A DNA stretch of 64,000 bases, taken from Desulfoluna sp. Its GTDB lineage: Bacteria > Desulfobacterota > Desulfobacteria > Desulfobacterales > Desulfolunaceae. The notes beneath the pieces were generated by a model. That model did no database searches, was not told where the DNA came from, and saw nothing but the letters and a program-made list of their open reading frames with translations. Shown piece by piece: positions 1 to 8,561 of the stretch (positions within the stretch are counted from its first letter, which is position 1; the number at the start of each line of letters is the position of its first letter). The DNA lies in assembly GCF_030145185.1 (NCBI RefSeq), contig NZ_JAQYWB010000027.1:1-64000 (forward strand), read 5' to 3'. The translations under genes and the position numbers were made by a program.

Positions 1-822
1 CTCACGGTTGATATCAACCGCTTTATCCACCTCCACGCCGATTCGTGAAAAAGCCTCGGATATACTGGCCTGAACGGGCAGCATCTCCTGCTGGTAAACC
101 CCGCCAGCCTGGGACCGAAAACCTCGTTCGATGAGCGAATCCATCTGTTTAAGATATCGTTCCAGAGACGAAGCCTCCATCTCGATACTCATCAGCTCTT
201 CCTCAATCACCGGGTTGGTGAGGGGGTAGAGCGTCCCCCAGGAGGAGAGGGAGACAGCGATCACGCCCCAGTCGGTGCCATCCGCCTCTTCCAATGAATA
301 GATCCGCCCCCCCATACGGGTAATGGCCGCGTCAAAGGCCCCCTTGGCCTTCAAGGTGTCGGCATGCAGCTGAAGAGGGTTCAGAATCCCCGTGGCCTCC
401 AGCTCTTTAAGCTTCGCAAAAAATATATCGTTTTCGCCGAGCCAATCGCCAAAGGCTCGGGTGTACGCCTGCCAGGCCGTATCCACCGCCGTGGACCGGG
501 GAAACGCCTGAAAAGCCTTCATGCGTTTGGCGTACTCGGAGCGAACGACATCGAGCTTGGCATACTCGTCCTGCAGGATTTCCTGACTCAGATACGCGTT
601 GAGCAGCCCCTGTTGTGCCAGAACAAACTGCCCCGCCAGGTCTCGCATGTCCGCCATAGTTTCAATGGCTGGAAGGCTCTCTCCGGTCGCCTTCTGAAGA
701 GAATCTCCGAGGGTCGATGCGGCATAGCGTCCAAAAAAACCGATGACCACTGTGGCCAATGAGACCAGCAGAAAACTTCCGACCAACTTTTGCTTCAATG
801 GTATATCACTGATTTTCAACAT
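1..822 (-). CDS. Methyl-accepting chemotaxis protein, N-terminal part (runs off left edge)
   Basis: Only the first 274 codons lie in the window and the frame is still open at base 1. The protein begins MLKISDIPLKQKLVGSF, a cytoplasmic start followed by one membrane helix (about residues 12-32). A long mostly helical periplasmic sensor region follows, of the 4HB/helical-bundle type seen in many chemoreceptors. The HAMP and signalling domains would lie beyond the left edge, so the family call rests on the N-terminal architecture alone. The ATG at 822 is preceded by an AGAGGA Shine-Dalgarno sequence at good spacing. A sensor histidine kinase or diguanylate cyclase with the same sensor type is possible. 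A second, complete chemoreceptor lies 2.4 kb away. Confidence 0.6.
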   Translation of the reverse strand, partial: MLKISDIPLKQKLVGSFLLVSLATVVIGFFGRYAASTLGDSLQKATGESLPAIETMADMRDLAGQFVLAQQGLLNAYLSQEILQDEYAKLDVVRSEYAKRMKAFQAFPRSTAVDTAWQAYTRAFGDWLGENDIFFAKLKELEATGILNPLQLHADTLKAKGAFDAAITRMGGRIYSLEEADGTDWGVIAVSLSSWGTLYPLTNPVIEEELMSIEMEASSLERYLKQMDSLIERGFRSQAGGVYQQEMLPVQASISEAFSRIGVEVDKAVDINRE

Positions 823-1303
823 ACAGTTCCTCTTGTATTTCTTTCATGCAACCCCCCATGCCTGCCCTCTGAATTGAACAGTCATTCGCTTCATTTGCTA
901 TGAATATAAAGCCATGTAAAAAAACTCGCCCCACCAAAAATTAAGGCAAAGCTCTAACCACACTATTTTCGGCCTAAATAAGCATCTTCTTTACTTGTTT
1001 TTTTACCTCTCGCCACACCAGGCCAATCTATACAAAAAAAATAAAGATAAAAGGTAACTATTCAGACCCCAAAAAAGCCTCCGTCGGCAAGGTATGCCAC
1101 CTTGAAAACGGCTTGCGCTCAGATTCCCCATTGTTTCCATCAAAACAAATCCTTCAGGGGCACCGGTGTGATGGGGGGAGATCCTGTGGTCCGATACCAC
1201 CCATTTGGGTCCCTGACTCAGCCCACCTCACGGTGCGCCCTTTGAAAAACAGAAACCGAGACTGCCTCTACGCCTGAAGTCCATCAATCGAACCCGGTCC
1301 CAG
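823..1303. other. Intergenic region between divergent genes
   Basis: This stretch separates the leftward chemoreceptor from the rightward sigma54 activator. It is AT-richer than the flanks for about 200 bases after 850 and should hold the promoters of both genes. I could not identify a convincing promoter, operator or RNA. Short open frames here have no ribosome-binding site and no recognisable product. Confidence 0.5.
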
Positions 1304-2233
1304 GTGGGCGACCTCATCGGCAACAGCCCGGCCATGCAGGACGTCTATGACCTGATTGAGAGATCGGCCCTCTGCGATGATTGTGTGATCATTTCAGGGG
1401 AGTCCGGCACCGGAAAAGAACGGGTGGCCGAGGCCATTCACCGAGGCAGCAAAAGGCAAGGCGGACTCTTTGTCCCCGTCAACTGCAGCGCCATCCCTGA
1501 GACCCTCATCGAAAGCGAATTCTTCGGATACAAAAAGAACGCCTTTACCGGAGCGGCCCGGGACAAGAAGGGATTTTTAGACTTGGCCGACGGCGGCACT
1601 CTCTTCCTGGATGAAATCGGGGATATCGGCCTGCCCCTGCAGGTCAAGCTGCTGCGCGCCATCGACGGCGGAGGCTACACCCCCCTTGGGGGCACCGAAT
1701 TGAAAAAACCAGACCTCCGAATCATCGCCGCCTCCAACAAGAATTTAAAAAAAATGATGAACGAAGGCCGGATGCGCAGCGACTTTTATTACCGAATCCA
1801 CGTCATCCCTATCACCCTGCCCCCCTTGAGAAACCGGGAAGATGATGTTCTCCTCATCGCGGATCACTTTTTAAAGACCTTCAACGAAGGAAAAGGGATC
1901 TCTGTACTGACCCCACAAGAGGTGGACCGGATTAAACATCACCCCTGGCCAGGAAATATCCGAGAGCTCCAAAATGCCCTGCGCCGCTATCAATCGCTAA
2001 AGAGCCTCGATTTCCTGACCATAGAGCCCCAAAGCGCAGAGAAGGTGACACAACCCCCGGGCGAAAGAGAAGAGGCGCGGCCCACCCTTCAGGACGCCCT
2101 GCTGCGCTACGAAAAAAAGATCCTCCTGGAAGCCCTGGAGAACAACCGCTGGCACAAAGCGATGACGGCCCAAGAGCTTGGGATATCTCGAAAGACCCTG
2201 TTCAGAAAAATGAAGGCCTGCGGCATCGCGTGA
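1304..2233 (+). CDS. Sigma54-dependent transcriptional activator without N-terminal sensor domain
   Basis: AAA+ enhancer-binding protein that would remodel sigma54 RNA polymerase. Visible are a Walker A (GESGTGKE, about residues 34-41), a Walker B region (GGTLFLDEIGD), the conserved RxDxxYRI segment and a C-terminal Fis-type helix-turn-helix ending ISRKTLFRKMKACGIA. At about 310 residues it has only the AAA+ and DNA-binding domains, PspF-like. The normally invariant GAFTGA sigma54-contact loop reads NAFTGA. The chosen start is a GTG; the frame is open upstream to the stop at 1214, giving about 29 more codons without an ATG. An N-terminal sensory domain may have been lost, or control may be through a separate protein. 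It faces the DMT transporter gene tail to tail; its targets are unknown. Confidence 0.85.
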   Translation: MGDLIGNSPAMQDVYDLIERSALCDDCVIISGESGTGKERVAEAIHRGSKRQGGLFVPVNCSAIPETLIESEFFGYKKNAFTGAARDKKGFLDLADGGTLFLDEIGDIGLPLQVKLLRAIDGGGYTPLGGTELKKPDLRIIAASNKNLKKMMNEGRMRSDFYYRIHVIPITLPPLRNREDDVLLIADHFLKTFNEGKGISVLTPQEVDRIKHHPWPGNIRELQNALRRYQSLKSLDFLTIEPQSAEKVTQPPGEREEARPTLQDALLRYEKKILLEALENNRWHKAMTAQELGISRKTLFRKMKACGIA

Positions 2234-2253
2234 AGACACACACCGCCCCCACC

Positions 2254-3099
2254 CTATCGCCCCACACGCAGGATCCCGACCCCGAGCAAGGTCAACAGGG
2301 TGGAGACCACTTTCATAAGGTCCAGCCGTTCTTTCAAGACCACAACCCCTAACACCAGGGCAAAGATGATACTGGTCTCTCGTACCGCCGCCACCATGGC
2401 GATGGGGGCCAGGGTAAAGGCCCAGGTCACCATGGCGTAAGCTGAAAATGAGGCCCCGCCCCCTTTCAGGGCAAAGCGCCACTCCCGGCACACCACCCGC
2501 CTCAGCGTTCCGGGCCGGAGAACGCGCATCACAGCAGCAAAACCAATGGCGTTCAGAACGGAGAGGCAACCGTAAAACCCGAGGGAGGTTCCTGCCTCCC
2601 GGGCTCCCAGGCCGTCCACCAGGGAATAAGAGGCAATAAAACACCCCGTGACAATGGAGAGAAATGCCGCCTGACCGTTACGCAGCCCGTCACGGCGCCT
2701 GACCAGAGCCAGGCTCATTATCCCGCTGCCGATAATCAGAACGGCTGCCATCTCGAGCCTGGAGAGATCCACCCCCAGAAACAGCACCGACACCCCGGCC
2801 ACGATCATGGGGGCCACCCCACGTGCCAGGGGATAGACCTGACTCAGGTCGCCGATGCGATAAGAGGCCAGCAAAAAAAGCTGGTACCCCACGTGGAGCA
2901 TGGCACCCACCACCAGATAGGGCCAGGCCTCAAACCGGGGAAGGGGTGAAACGAAAAGGGCTATGAGGGCAAAGGGCGTGTGCCCGAGGACCACGGCGCT
3001 CATGCTGAGGTATTTGTCCTCGGTGTTTTTTACCAGGAAATTCCAGGTGGCGTGAAGCAGGGCGGCGAGAAGAACGACCATCATGACAGGAAGGGACAT
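2254..3099 (-). CDS. DMT superfamily (EamA-type) inner-membrane transporter
   Basis: A 281-residue, strongly hydrophobic protein with about ten predicted membrane helices in two five-helix halves, the normal size for the drug/metabolite transporter superfamily. EamA-type features include the early LLHATWNFLVK segment, a first-half end near the LARGVAP motif and a C-terminal ETSIIFALVLG...LKERL segment matching the conserved PxxxxxxxxxxxGE region. Substrates in this family range from amino acids and sugars to nucleotides and cannot be read from the sequence. The gene ends about 20 bases from the stop of the convergent sigma54 activator and appears monocistronic. Confidence 0.8.
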   Translation of the reverse strand: MSLPVMMVVLLAALLHATWNFLVKNTEDKYLSMSAVVLGHTPFALIALFVSPLPRFEAWPYLVVGAMLHVGYQLFLLASYRIGDLSQVYPLARGVAPMIVAGVSVLFLGVDLSRLEMAAVLIIGSGIMSLALVRRRDGLRNGQAAFLSIVTGCFIASYSLVDGLGAREAGTSLGFYGCLSVLNAIGFAAVMRVLRPGTLRRVVCREWRFALKGGGASFSAYAMVTWAFTLAPIAMVAAVRETSIIFALVLGVVVLKERLDLMKVVSTLLTLLGVGILRVGR

Positions 3100-3187
3100 A
3101 CCGGTTTTCCAATACTGCAGAGTTGACGATAAAAGAACAGACCCGGCTATCCTTCCAACCCAAAGACGCCCGGTAAACTAACGAGAC

Positions 3188-3243
3188 AAAAAATGAAAAA
3201 ATATAGCCTCCGGTGCCCAGGCTGAAGTCCTGGCACCGAAGGC
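3188..3243 (-). terminator. Rho-independent terminator of the dCache chemoreceptor
   Basis: Bases 3206-3243 form a long hairpin (GCCTCCGGTGCC arm pairing with GGCACCGAAGGC arm, AGG/CCT closing the loop side). On the minus strand it runs straight into a T-rich tract (3205-3188). It lies just after the stop of the gene ending at 3263. Confidence 0.85.
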
Positions 3244-3262
3244 AAGGCTGAATCGGTACCGA

Positions 3263-5269
3263 TCAGATTTTAAACTGGCCAACCACCTCGTTCAGGCCAA
3301 CGGCAAGGCCGGAAAGCTCTTCGGATCGATGATGGACCGTGGTGCTGCCCTCGGAGAAACGGGTCGCGGACTGATTGACGTCCGCCATCTCTTCTGCGAT
3401 CTCTCCTGAGACCCCGGAACATTGAACCACCTGGTTATTAACGTCCGCAAGGCCGCTGGAGGCCTGGGCAAGGTTTTCAGCTATTTCGGAGGTGGACGCG
3501 GACTGCTCTTCCACGGCCGCCGCGATGGCTCCCACGAGTTCGTTCACCTCATCGATGACGGTGGACATTCGGCCGATGCCTTCCACAGACAGGGAGGAGG
3601 AGGACTGGACGCCGTCGATACGTTTTCGAATCTCTCCGGTGGCGTCGGCGGTCTGACCGGCCAGGGCCTTGATCTCTCCGGCCACCACGGCAAACCCCTT
3701 ACCTGCTTCACCGGCCCGGGCCGCCTCAATGGTCGCATTCAAAGCAAGGAGGTTGGTCTGCTCCGAGATCTCGGTGATGGCTTCAGTGACCTTGCCGATT
3801 TCACCCGCTGCGGCCCCTAAGGCATCCATGACGACGCGCACCTCGCGGGCCTGATTCACCATCTCCATGGTAACGCCACGGGCCTTCTCAGAGTTACCGG
3901 CAATTTCAGAGATGGTGGCGCGCATCTCCTCGGTGGCGGCGGCCACCCTATTCACGTTGGTCGAGGCCTGTTCTGTGGAGGCCGCCACGCTTGTCATCAC
4001 GGCGTTCATCTCCTCTGCCGATGCGGCCACATTGCCCGCCCGACCGTTCATCTCGGCGGCACCGTCCGACATCGTCACCGCAAGCCTTGAGAGCTCGACA
4101 CCCGAATCCTTCACCGCTTCGGCGTTTTCTGAAAGGGTCTGAATCACTCCGTGAATCTTCTCGATAAAGGCGTTAAACCAGGTGGCAAGGATTCCCAACT
4201 CGTCTCCTGTCTTGATCTCAAGACGCCGCGTGAGATCGCCTTCCCCTTCAGCGATGTCCCTGAGCATCTCGGAGGTATGGATAATCGGCTGTGTGACGGC
4301 ACGGGCAATCCAAAGGGCGGCGCCCACAGTCAGAAAAAAGAGCACGCCACCGATGAAAAGGATCATCAGGGTCACCCGATGGGTGGTCGTCATGACCTCC
4401 TCTTTCTCAATCACGCCGATGAGTTTCCAGCCCAGGGTGGGGGAGGTGTAGACATCGGCAAAGCAGTCAGTGCCCGCCATCTTGACCGCCACATACCCTG
4501 AAGTGATTTTGTCCAGGGCGGCAAACGCCGGGTCATCCAGGGCGGCCATCTTCTTAAAGTTCATCTTCGGGTCATGGGGGTTGGCCAGAATCGTCCCATC
4601 CCCCTGAACCAGAACGGCATACCCGCGCTTGCCGATTTTAATGCCCTGAACCATGTCCGTAAGGCGTGCCAGGGAAACATCAACCCCCACGACCCCAGCC
4701 TGGGTGCCGGGTGCCGCCATCACCGGAGCCACCAGACCGACAACCGTCAGCCCTGTTCCACTCGAAAAATAGGCCGGGGTGATCGCCAGCTTTCCGGCAG
4801 ACGTGGCCTGACGGTACCAGGACCGGGTACGTGGGTCATATCCCGCCGATTTCTTACTCGGCATGGAGGTCAGCCAGCCCCCCGCTTCCGTGCCCATGTA
4901 CACCTCACAATAGGAGGCACTGGAGTCATGCACCCGTTTAAAGAGGCGATAAAGCTCGGCGTTCACGCCCCCGTCTTTCAAGGGAGTCGACAGCGTCTTT
5001 TCCGTTGTCTGCACATAAGAGGTCACCTTGTCTTCCACCCCTTTCAACAACGGGTCAGAAGCAAGCTGATTCACATGACTGATCATGCCGTCCATGAAGA
5101 GGTTCATGGCATTATCCACTTGGGCAAGTTCGCTGGTCGTGGCGTTCAAAAAATTGCTGAGGGAGATCTTTTTCAGCTCAAAGGCCACGACCCCCATAAT
5201 AATCGCGATGGGAACAACGGCAACACAGGTAAAGGCAATCACCAATCTCTGTTTGATAGAAAACTTCAT
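3263..5269 (-). CDS. Methyl-accepting chemotaxis protein with dCache_1 sensor (predicted amino-acid receptor)
   Basis: A complete 668-residue chemoreceptor. There is a membrane helix at about residues 9-31, a periplasmic double-Cache domain to about 295, a second helix at about 300-322, HAMP to about 375, and a long coiled-coil signalling domain with the hairpin tip [21 protein letters not shown]. The C-terminus (VVGQFKI) has no CheR/CheB pentapeptide tether. In the distal Cache module Y144, R149, W151, Y152, Y167 and D197 have nearly the same spacing as the amino-acid-binding residues known for the dCache_1AA family (Pseudomonas PctA type), so an amino-acid ligand is likely. The ATG at 5269 has an AAGG sequence upstream. 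The gene is single, with its own terminator. Confidence 0.93.
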   Translation of the reverse strand: MKFSIKQRLVIAFTCVAVVPIAIIMGVVAFELKKISLSNFLNATTSELAQVDNAMNLFMDGMISHVNQLASDPLLKGVEDKVTSYVQTTEKTLSTPLKDGGVNAELYRLFKRVHDSSASYCEVYMGTEAGGWLTSMPSKKSAGYDPRTRSWYRQATSAGKLAITPAYFSSGTGLTVVGLVAPVMAAPGTQAGVVGVDVSLARLTDMVQGIKIGKRGYAVLVQGDGTILANPHDPKMNFKKMAALDDPAFAALDKITSGYVAVKMAGTDCFADVYTSPTLGWKLIGVIEKEEVMTTTHRVTLMILFIGGVLFFLTVGAALWIARAVTQPIIHTSEMLRDIAEGEGDLTRRLEIKTGDELGILATWFNAFIEKIHGVIQTLSENAEAVKDSGVELSRLAVTMSDGAAEMNGRAGNVAASAEEMNAVMTSVAASTEQASTNVNRVAAATEEMRATISEIAGNSEKARGVTMEMVNQAREVRVVMDALGAAAGEIGKVTEAITEISEQTNLLALNATIEAARAGEAGKGFAVVAGEIKALAGQTADATGEIRKRIDGVQSSSSLSVEGIGRMSTVIDEVNELVGAIAAAVEEQSASTSEIAENLAQASSGLADVNNQVVQCSGVSGEIAEEMADVNQSATRFSEGSTTVHHRSEELSGLAVGLNEVVGQFKI

Positions 5270-5760
5270 ATTTATAACCTTTCTTCTTGGGCAACCTCAA
5301 AAATGGGCCCTATTTTGGCTGCCACGCCGTTGTGACCGCGCTCACAATTAACTCGTCCTCCTGATAGAAAATCACGCTTTCATTACATCTCTTGTTTTCG
5401 CTCAGAATTAAATTTTCTTTACTATATTTCTCAAACCAAGGAGTTGAATTATCCATATACAGCACCTCTGCCGACCCGTACCGGTGCAACGCAAAGAAAA
5501 AAAGTTGCCGATAAAAGCAGCATTACGGTACAATAGGCAGATGGTTCATGCCCCTTTTATTTCTTCGATGCAGCCCGACGGGGAGGCCGCTCACAAGCCC
5601 CGCACAGACACCCTGTACAGGAACAAAGGCAGTCTTACCGGGAGAACCCCGGCCTTACACACGGACCCGCAGACAAAACGCTGCCGGGTCGAAATGGCCC
5701 TTGCACAAAGACTGAAAAAATCAAACGCAACTCTCACCTGCACCACAGGAGAACCCCGCA
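5270..5760. other. Intergenic region between divergent chemoreceptor and arsC
   Basis: No supported gene lies here. The first 200 bases next to the chemoreceptor are AT-rich and probably carry its promoter. A 95-codon open frame at 5484 overlaps the arsC start, lacks a Shine-Dalgarno sequence and looks accidental. I see no ArsR-type operator that I could defend. Confidence 0.45.
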
Positions 5761-6204
5761 ATGTCCGATAAACTGAACCTTCTTTTTCTCTGCACCGGCA
5801 ACTCCTGCCGAAGCCAGATGGCGGAAGGCTGGACCCGCCACCTGAAAGGCGACATCATCAACGCTTACTCCGCCGGTATCGAAACCCACGGATTGAACCC
5901 CCACGCCGTGACCGTCATGGCCGAAGCCGGCGTGGATATCTCCGACCACACCTCCCAGAACATTTCCGCATTTTTCCACAAGGACTTAGATATCGTGGTC
6001 ACGGTCTGCGGGCACGCCCACGAAACCTGCCCGCTGTTTCCCACGGGGGCAAAAGTGATTCACGTGGGGTTTGACGATCCGCCCCACATGGCCCTTGCGG
6101 TCACCGGAACGGAGGAAAAACTAAACTGCTACCGAAAAGTGCGCGATGAGATCCGCGCCTTTGTGGAGACCCTGCCCGAAGCCCTGGCCGACCCGCAAAC
6201 ATAG
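5761..6204 (+). CDS. arsC: Thioredoxin-coupled arsenate reductase (low-molecular-weight phosphatase fold)
   Basis: Reduces arsenate to arsenite in the cytoplasm, using a relay of three cysteines re-reduced by thioredoxin. The phosphatase P-loop CTGNSCR begins at C11. The resolving cysteines C83 and C90 sit in VCGHAHETC, each exactly one residue later than C10, C82 and C89 of the well-studied Staphylococcus aureus enzyme, which separates this from plain tyrosine phosphatases. At 147 residues it has the usual length. An AGGAG precedes the ATG. The efflux gene acr3 lies 384 bases downstream, with a small inverted-repeat element between the two. No arsR or arsM is seen in the window. Confidence 0.92.
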   Translation: MSDKLNLLFLCTGNSCRSQMAEGWTRHLKGDIINAYSAGIETHGLNPHAVTVMAEAGVDISDHTSQNISAFFHKDLDIVVTVCGHAHETCPLFPTGAKVIHVGFDDPPHMALAVTGTEEKLNCYRKVRDEIRAFVETLPEALADPQT

Positions 6205-6385
6205 TGCTCAAAAAACGAGCCTCCGGCATCGCCAGTGGCCGGAGATGCCGCGACACCGATTGTAGATATAAACCGGTTTATAAAACCCATTCTTTTAGAT
6301 CAGGCAAACGTTTGGCTCCCGTAGGACCGGCGCCAGCATCTTTAACTTGGCTGCCGACGGCAGCCAGGGTGGCGGAGCCACTTAG

Positions 6386-6530
6386 CCCGGATATTTCATG
6401 AGAAAACAATCAGGGCCAAGGAATAATCCGTAATGACAGTTCTTCGCAGTCATATTTTTAGTCGTTTCAAAAATGCAAAATGTAATCCACGGTATTCTGT
6501 CTGATTTTCTCACCCTTCGGGCGAGCCGGG
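6386..6530. mobile_element. MITE-like element, copy A (145 bp, CCCGG ends, TTAG target duplication)
   Basis: Begins CCCGGATATTTCATGAG and ends CACCCTTCGGGCGAGCCGGG, flanked on both sides by TTAG (6382-6385 and 6531-6534). Its left 140 bases match the 245-bp copies at 43215 and 44693, but it stops at an internal CCCGG-type palindrome instead of the usual GAAATATCCGGG end. It is therefore a shorter variant that still has matching target duplications. It contains no coding sequence and sits between arsC and acr3. Confidence 0.8.
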
Positions 6531-6588
6531 TTAGGCAAAAACACCTTGAAAGCTATTTATGGCTCTCTAAAAAATCAAGGATGAAGAG

Positions 6589-7773
6589 ATGAACGAGATG
6601 ACATCTGAAAGTGGCGATCGAAGGATAAAAAATCCGTTTGAGCGGTACCTCTCCCTCTGGGTGGGGCTCTGTATCGCAGGCGGGATCCTGCTTGGTAAAA
6701 TCGCCCCGAATCTGGCCAGAACCCTGGACGGAATCAGCATCAAGGTGAACGGTGCCCCGGTGGTCTCCATTCCCATCGCCGTCTGTCTCTTTTTCATGAT
6801 GTATCCCATCATGGTCAAGATCGACTTCACCGAAGTCGTGAAAGCGGGCAAGAGCGGCAAACCAGTCACCCTCACCCTGGTGCTGAACTGGCTCATCAAG
6901 CCCTTCACCATGTATGGCATCGCCCTGCTTTTTCTGGGGGTTCTCTTCAAAGGATTCATCGGCCCCGAGGCCATGGACCTGGTCAAAATGCCCTTTGGCC
7001 TCAACCTGCCCGTGGGGGCCACCCACGGCGCAGGGACCGTGGTGCTGGCGGATGGAATCAAAATGCTGGAGGTGCCTCTGTGGCGGAGTTATCTGGCAGG
7101 CTGCATTCTCCTGGGCATCGCCCCCTGCACGGCCATGGTGCTGGTGTGGGGATACCTGGCCCGGGGCAACGACGGCCTCACCCTGGTCATGGTGGCCATC
7201 AACTCCCTGACCATGCTTCTCCTCTACGGGGTGCTCGGGGGATTTCTTCTCGGCGTGGGACGCCTGCCCGTCCCCTGGGAAGCCCTGCTGCTCTCCATCG
7301 CCGTGTACGTGGCCCTTCCCCTGGTGGCGGGTTACCTCTCCCGGAGATGGATCATCAAAGCCAAAGGCCAGCGCTGGTTTGAAGAGCAATTCCTCCACCT
7401 CCTGACCCCGGTCACCATCACGGCCCTGCTCACCACCCTGGTGCTTCTCTTCAGTTTCAAGGGAGAGGTCATCCTCGCAAGCCCCCTGACCATCCTCTGG
7501 ATCGCGGTGCCCCTCTTCCTCCAGACGATATTCATTTTTGTTCTCGGCTATGGGGCCTCCCGGGTACTGGGACTCCCGTACCGAGACGCCGCCCCCGTGG
7601 CCATGATCGGTGCCTCCAACCACTTTGAGGTGGCCATCGCTACATCCACCATGCTCTTCGGCCTCTCCTCCGGCGCGGCCCTGGCCACCGTGGTGGGCGT
7701 CCTCATTGAAGTCCCCCTGATGCTCCTGCTGGTCAAGGTCTGCACCCGGACCACGCACTGGTTTAACGGATGA
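6589..7773 (+). CDS. acr3: Acr3-type arsenite efflux permease
   Basis: A 394-residue membrane protein of the bile/arsenite/riboflavin transporter superfamily with about ten predicted helices. Family signatures include the N-terminal [11 protein letters not shown] helix, the [11 protein letters not shown] segment and the helix carrying C180 in [16 protein letters not shown], which matches the conserved cysteine region of Acr3. The later [13 protein letters not shown] segment is also typical. It extrudes arsenite made by the upstream arsenate reductase. The ATG at 6589 has an AAGGATGA sequence upstream. The gap to arsC carries an inserted repeat, so acr3 may depend on read-through or on a promoter in or near that element. 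Confidence 0.93.
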   Translation: MNEMTSESGDRRIKNPFERYLSLWVGLCIAGGILLGKIAPNLARTLDGISIKVNGAPVVSIPIAVCLFFMMYPIMVKIDFTEVVKAGKSGKPVTLTLVLNWLIKPFTMYGIALLFLGVLFKGFIGPEAMDLVKMPFGLNLPVGATHGAGTVVLADGIKMLEVPLWRSYLAGCILLGIAPCTAMVLVWGYLARGNDGLTLVMVAINSLTMLLLYGVLGGFLLGVGRLPVPWEALLLSIAVYVALPLVAGYLSRRWIIKAKGQRWFEEQFLHLLTPVTITALLTTLVLLFSFKGEVILASPLTILWIAVPLFLQTIFIFVLGYGASRVLGLPYRDAAPVAMIGASNHFEVAIATSTMLFGLSSGAALATVVGVLIEVPLMLLLVKVCTRTTHWFNG

Positions 7774-8561
7774 AGAAAGGCAACGATCCGGCAGATAGCA
7801 TCCGCATTCCCGTCATCAAAAGGACGCCGTCAAATTTTAAAGCGCCCCACCACCTCACTCAGATCGGAGGCAAGCCCGACCAGCCCTTCGGATCACCCGT
7901 TGACCGCGGCATTGCTTTTGGAGAAACCCGTGGCCGGCCAGGGCGTTAATCTCTCCGCCCCCCCAGGGCATCACCGTTCAGGCACGAATGACTTTACTGC
8001 ATCCCCCAAGGGTTACTCCGGATTAACGGGTCACTTATTTACTACTATTATAAAAAAAAATTCATATAAAATGGAACTTTATATCAATACACGAGCAAAA
8101 CACACATCACTCATGGAAATGCGGTTCACTATATAAAAGCACGCATCCCCGATGGGCCACGAAATTCTGCCGAAAGTCCCTCGGTTCAGAAGATAGGCCC
8201 ATAGGCTTTAACCGCAGGACACCGCCGCCCCCTCGCCCTTTTTAAGAGGCCTTCCCCGATAGTTCCCCCTTGACAAACGCACCCATTCCATGCCATATAA
8301 TAATGATTATAGATAGTTACCCCACAAGAACAGCCTATACACAAATTCATTTTTTCTACCCCAGAACATCCCAAAATCGGCATCCATGTCCACCGGAGCC
8401 TCACCCCTCGCCGCGCCTTACCATTTTCCACCCATATCTGAAGCCTTGCTTCAGATCAGATAGACGTCACCATGTATACACACCGTGGGTATCCCGATTT
8501 TTCCAAGGGCCGCCTTCATTCGCGTTACGATTTTATCTCTATCACCCTTGCGGAGGTCTGG
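7774..8561. other. Intergenic region with a chemoreceptor remnant, upstream of glgP
   Basis: No intact gene lies here. The first part holds a decayed chemoreceptor 3' end (listed separately); 8030-8140 is AT-rich. A possible sigma70-like promoter pointing at glgP has TTGACA at 8270 and TATAAT at 8296, but the 20-base spacing is poor, so I give it little weight. Confidence 0.4.
7830..7925 (-). pseudogene. Decayed 3' end of a chemoreceptor gene
   Basis: Read on the minus strand this encodes FSKSNAAVNG, stop, SEGLVGLASDLSEVVGRFKI, stop. That aligns with the last 31 residues of the chemoreceptor ending at 3263 (FSEG...[20 protein letters not shown]). An in-frame stop and no upstream reading frame show it is dead. 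Fainter similarity (GGCGTTAATCTCTCCG and nearby) may continue to about 7985. It is probably the last trace of a duplicated or deleted receptor gene. Confidence 0.75.

Noticed and set aside
5484-5771. A 95-codon open frame before arsC
   Set aside because: No ribosome-binding site, overlaps the arsC start, low-complexity basic composition.
6204-6401. A short open frame after arsC running into the CCCGG element
   Set aside because: It crosses the inserted element boundary and has no recognisable content.
6553-7758. A 401-codon open frame opposite acr3
   Set aside because: It mirrors acr3 codon by codon, is rich in His/Gly/Asp as expected of an antisense shadow, and lacks a ribosome-binding site or any known motif.
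8270-8301. TTGACA and TATAAT upstream of glgP
   Set aside because: Spacing of 20 bases is too long for a confident sigma70 promoter, and the site is 260 bases from the gene.
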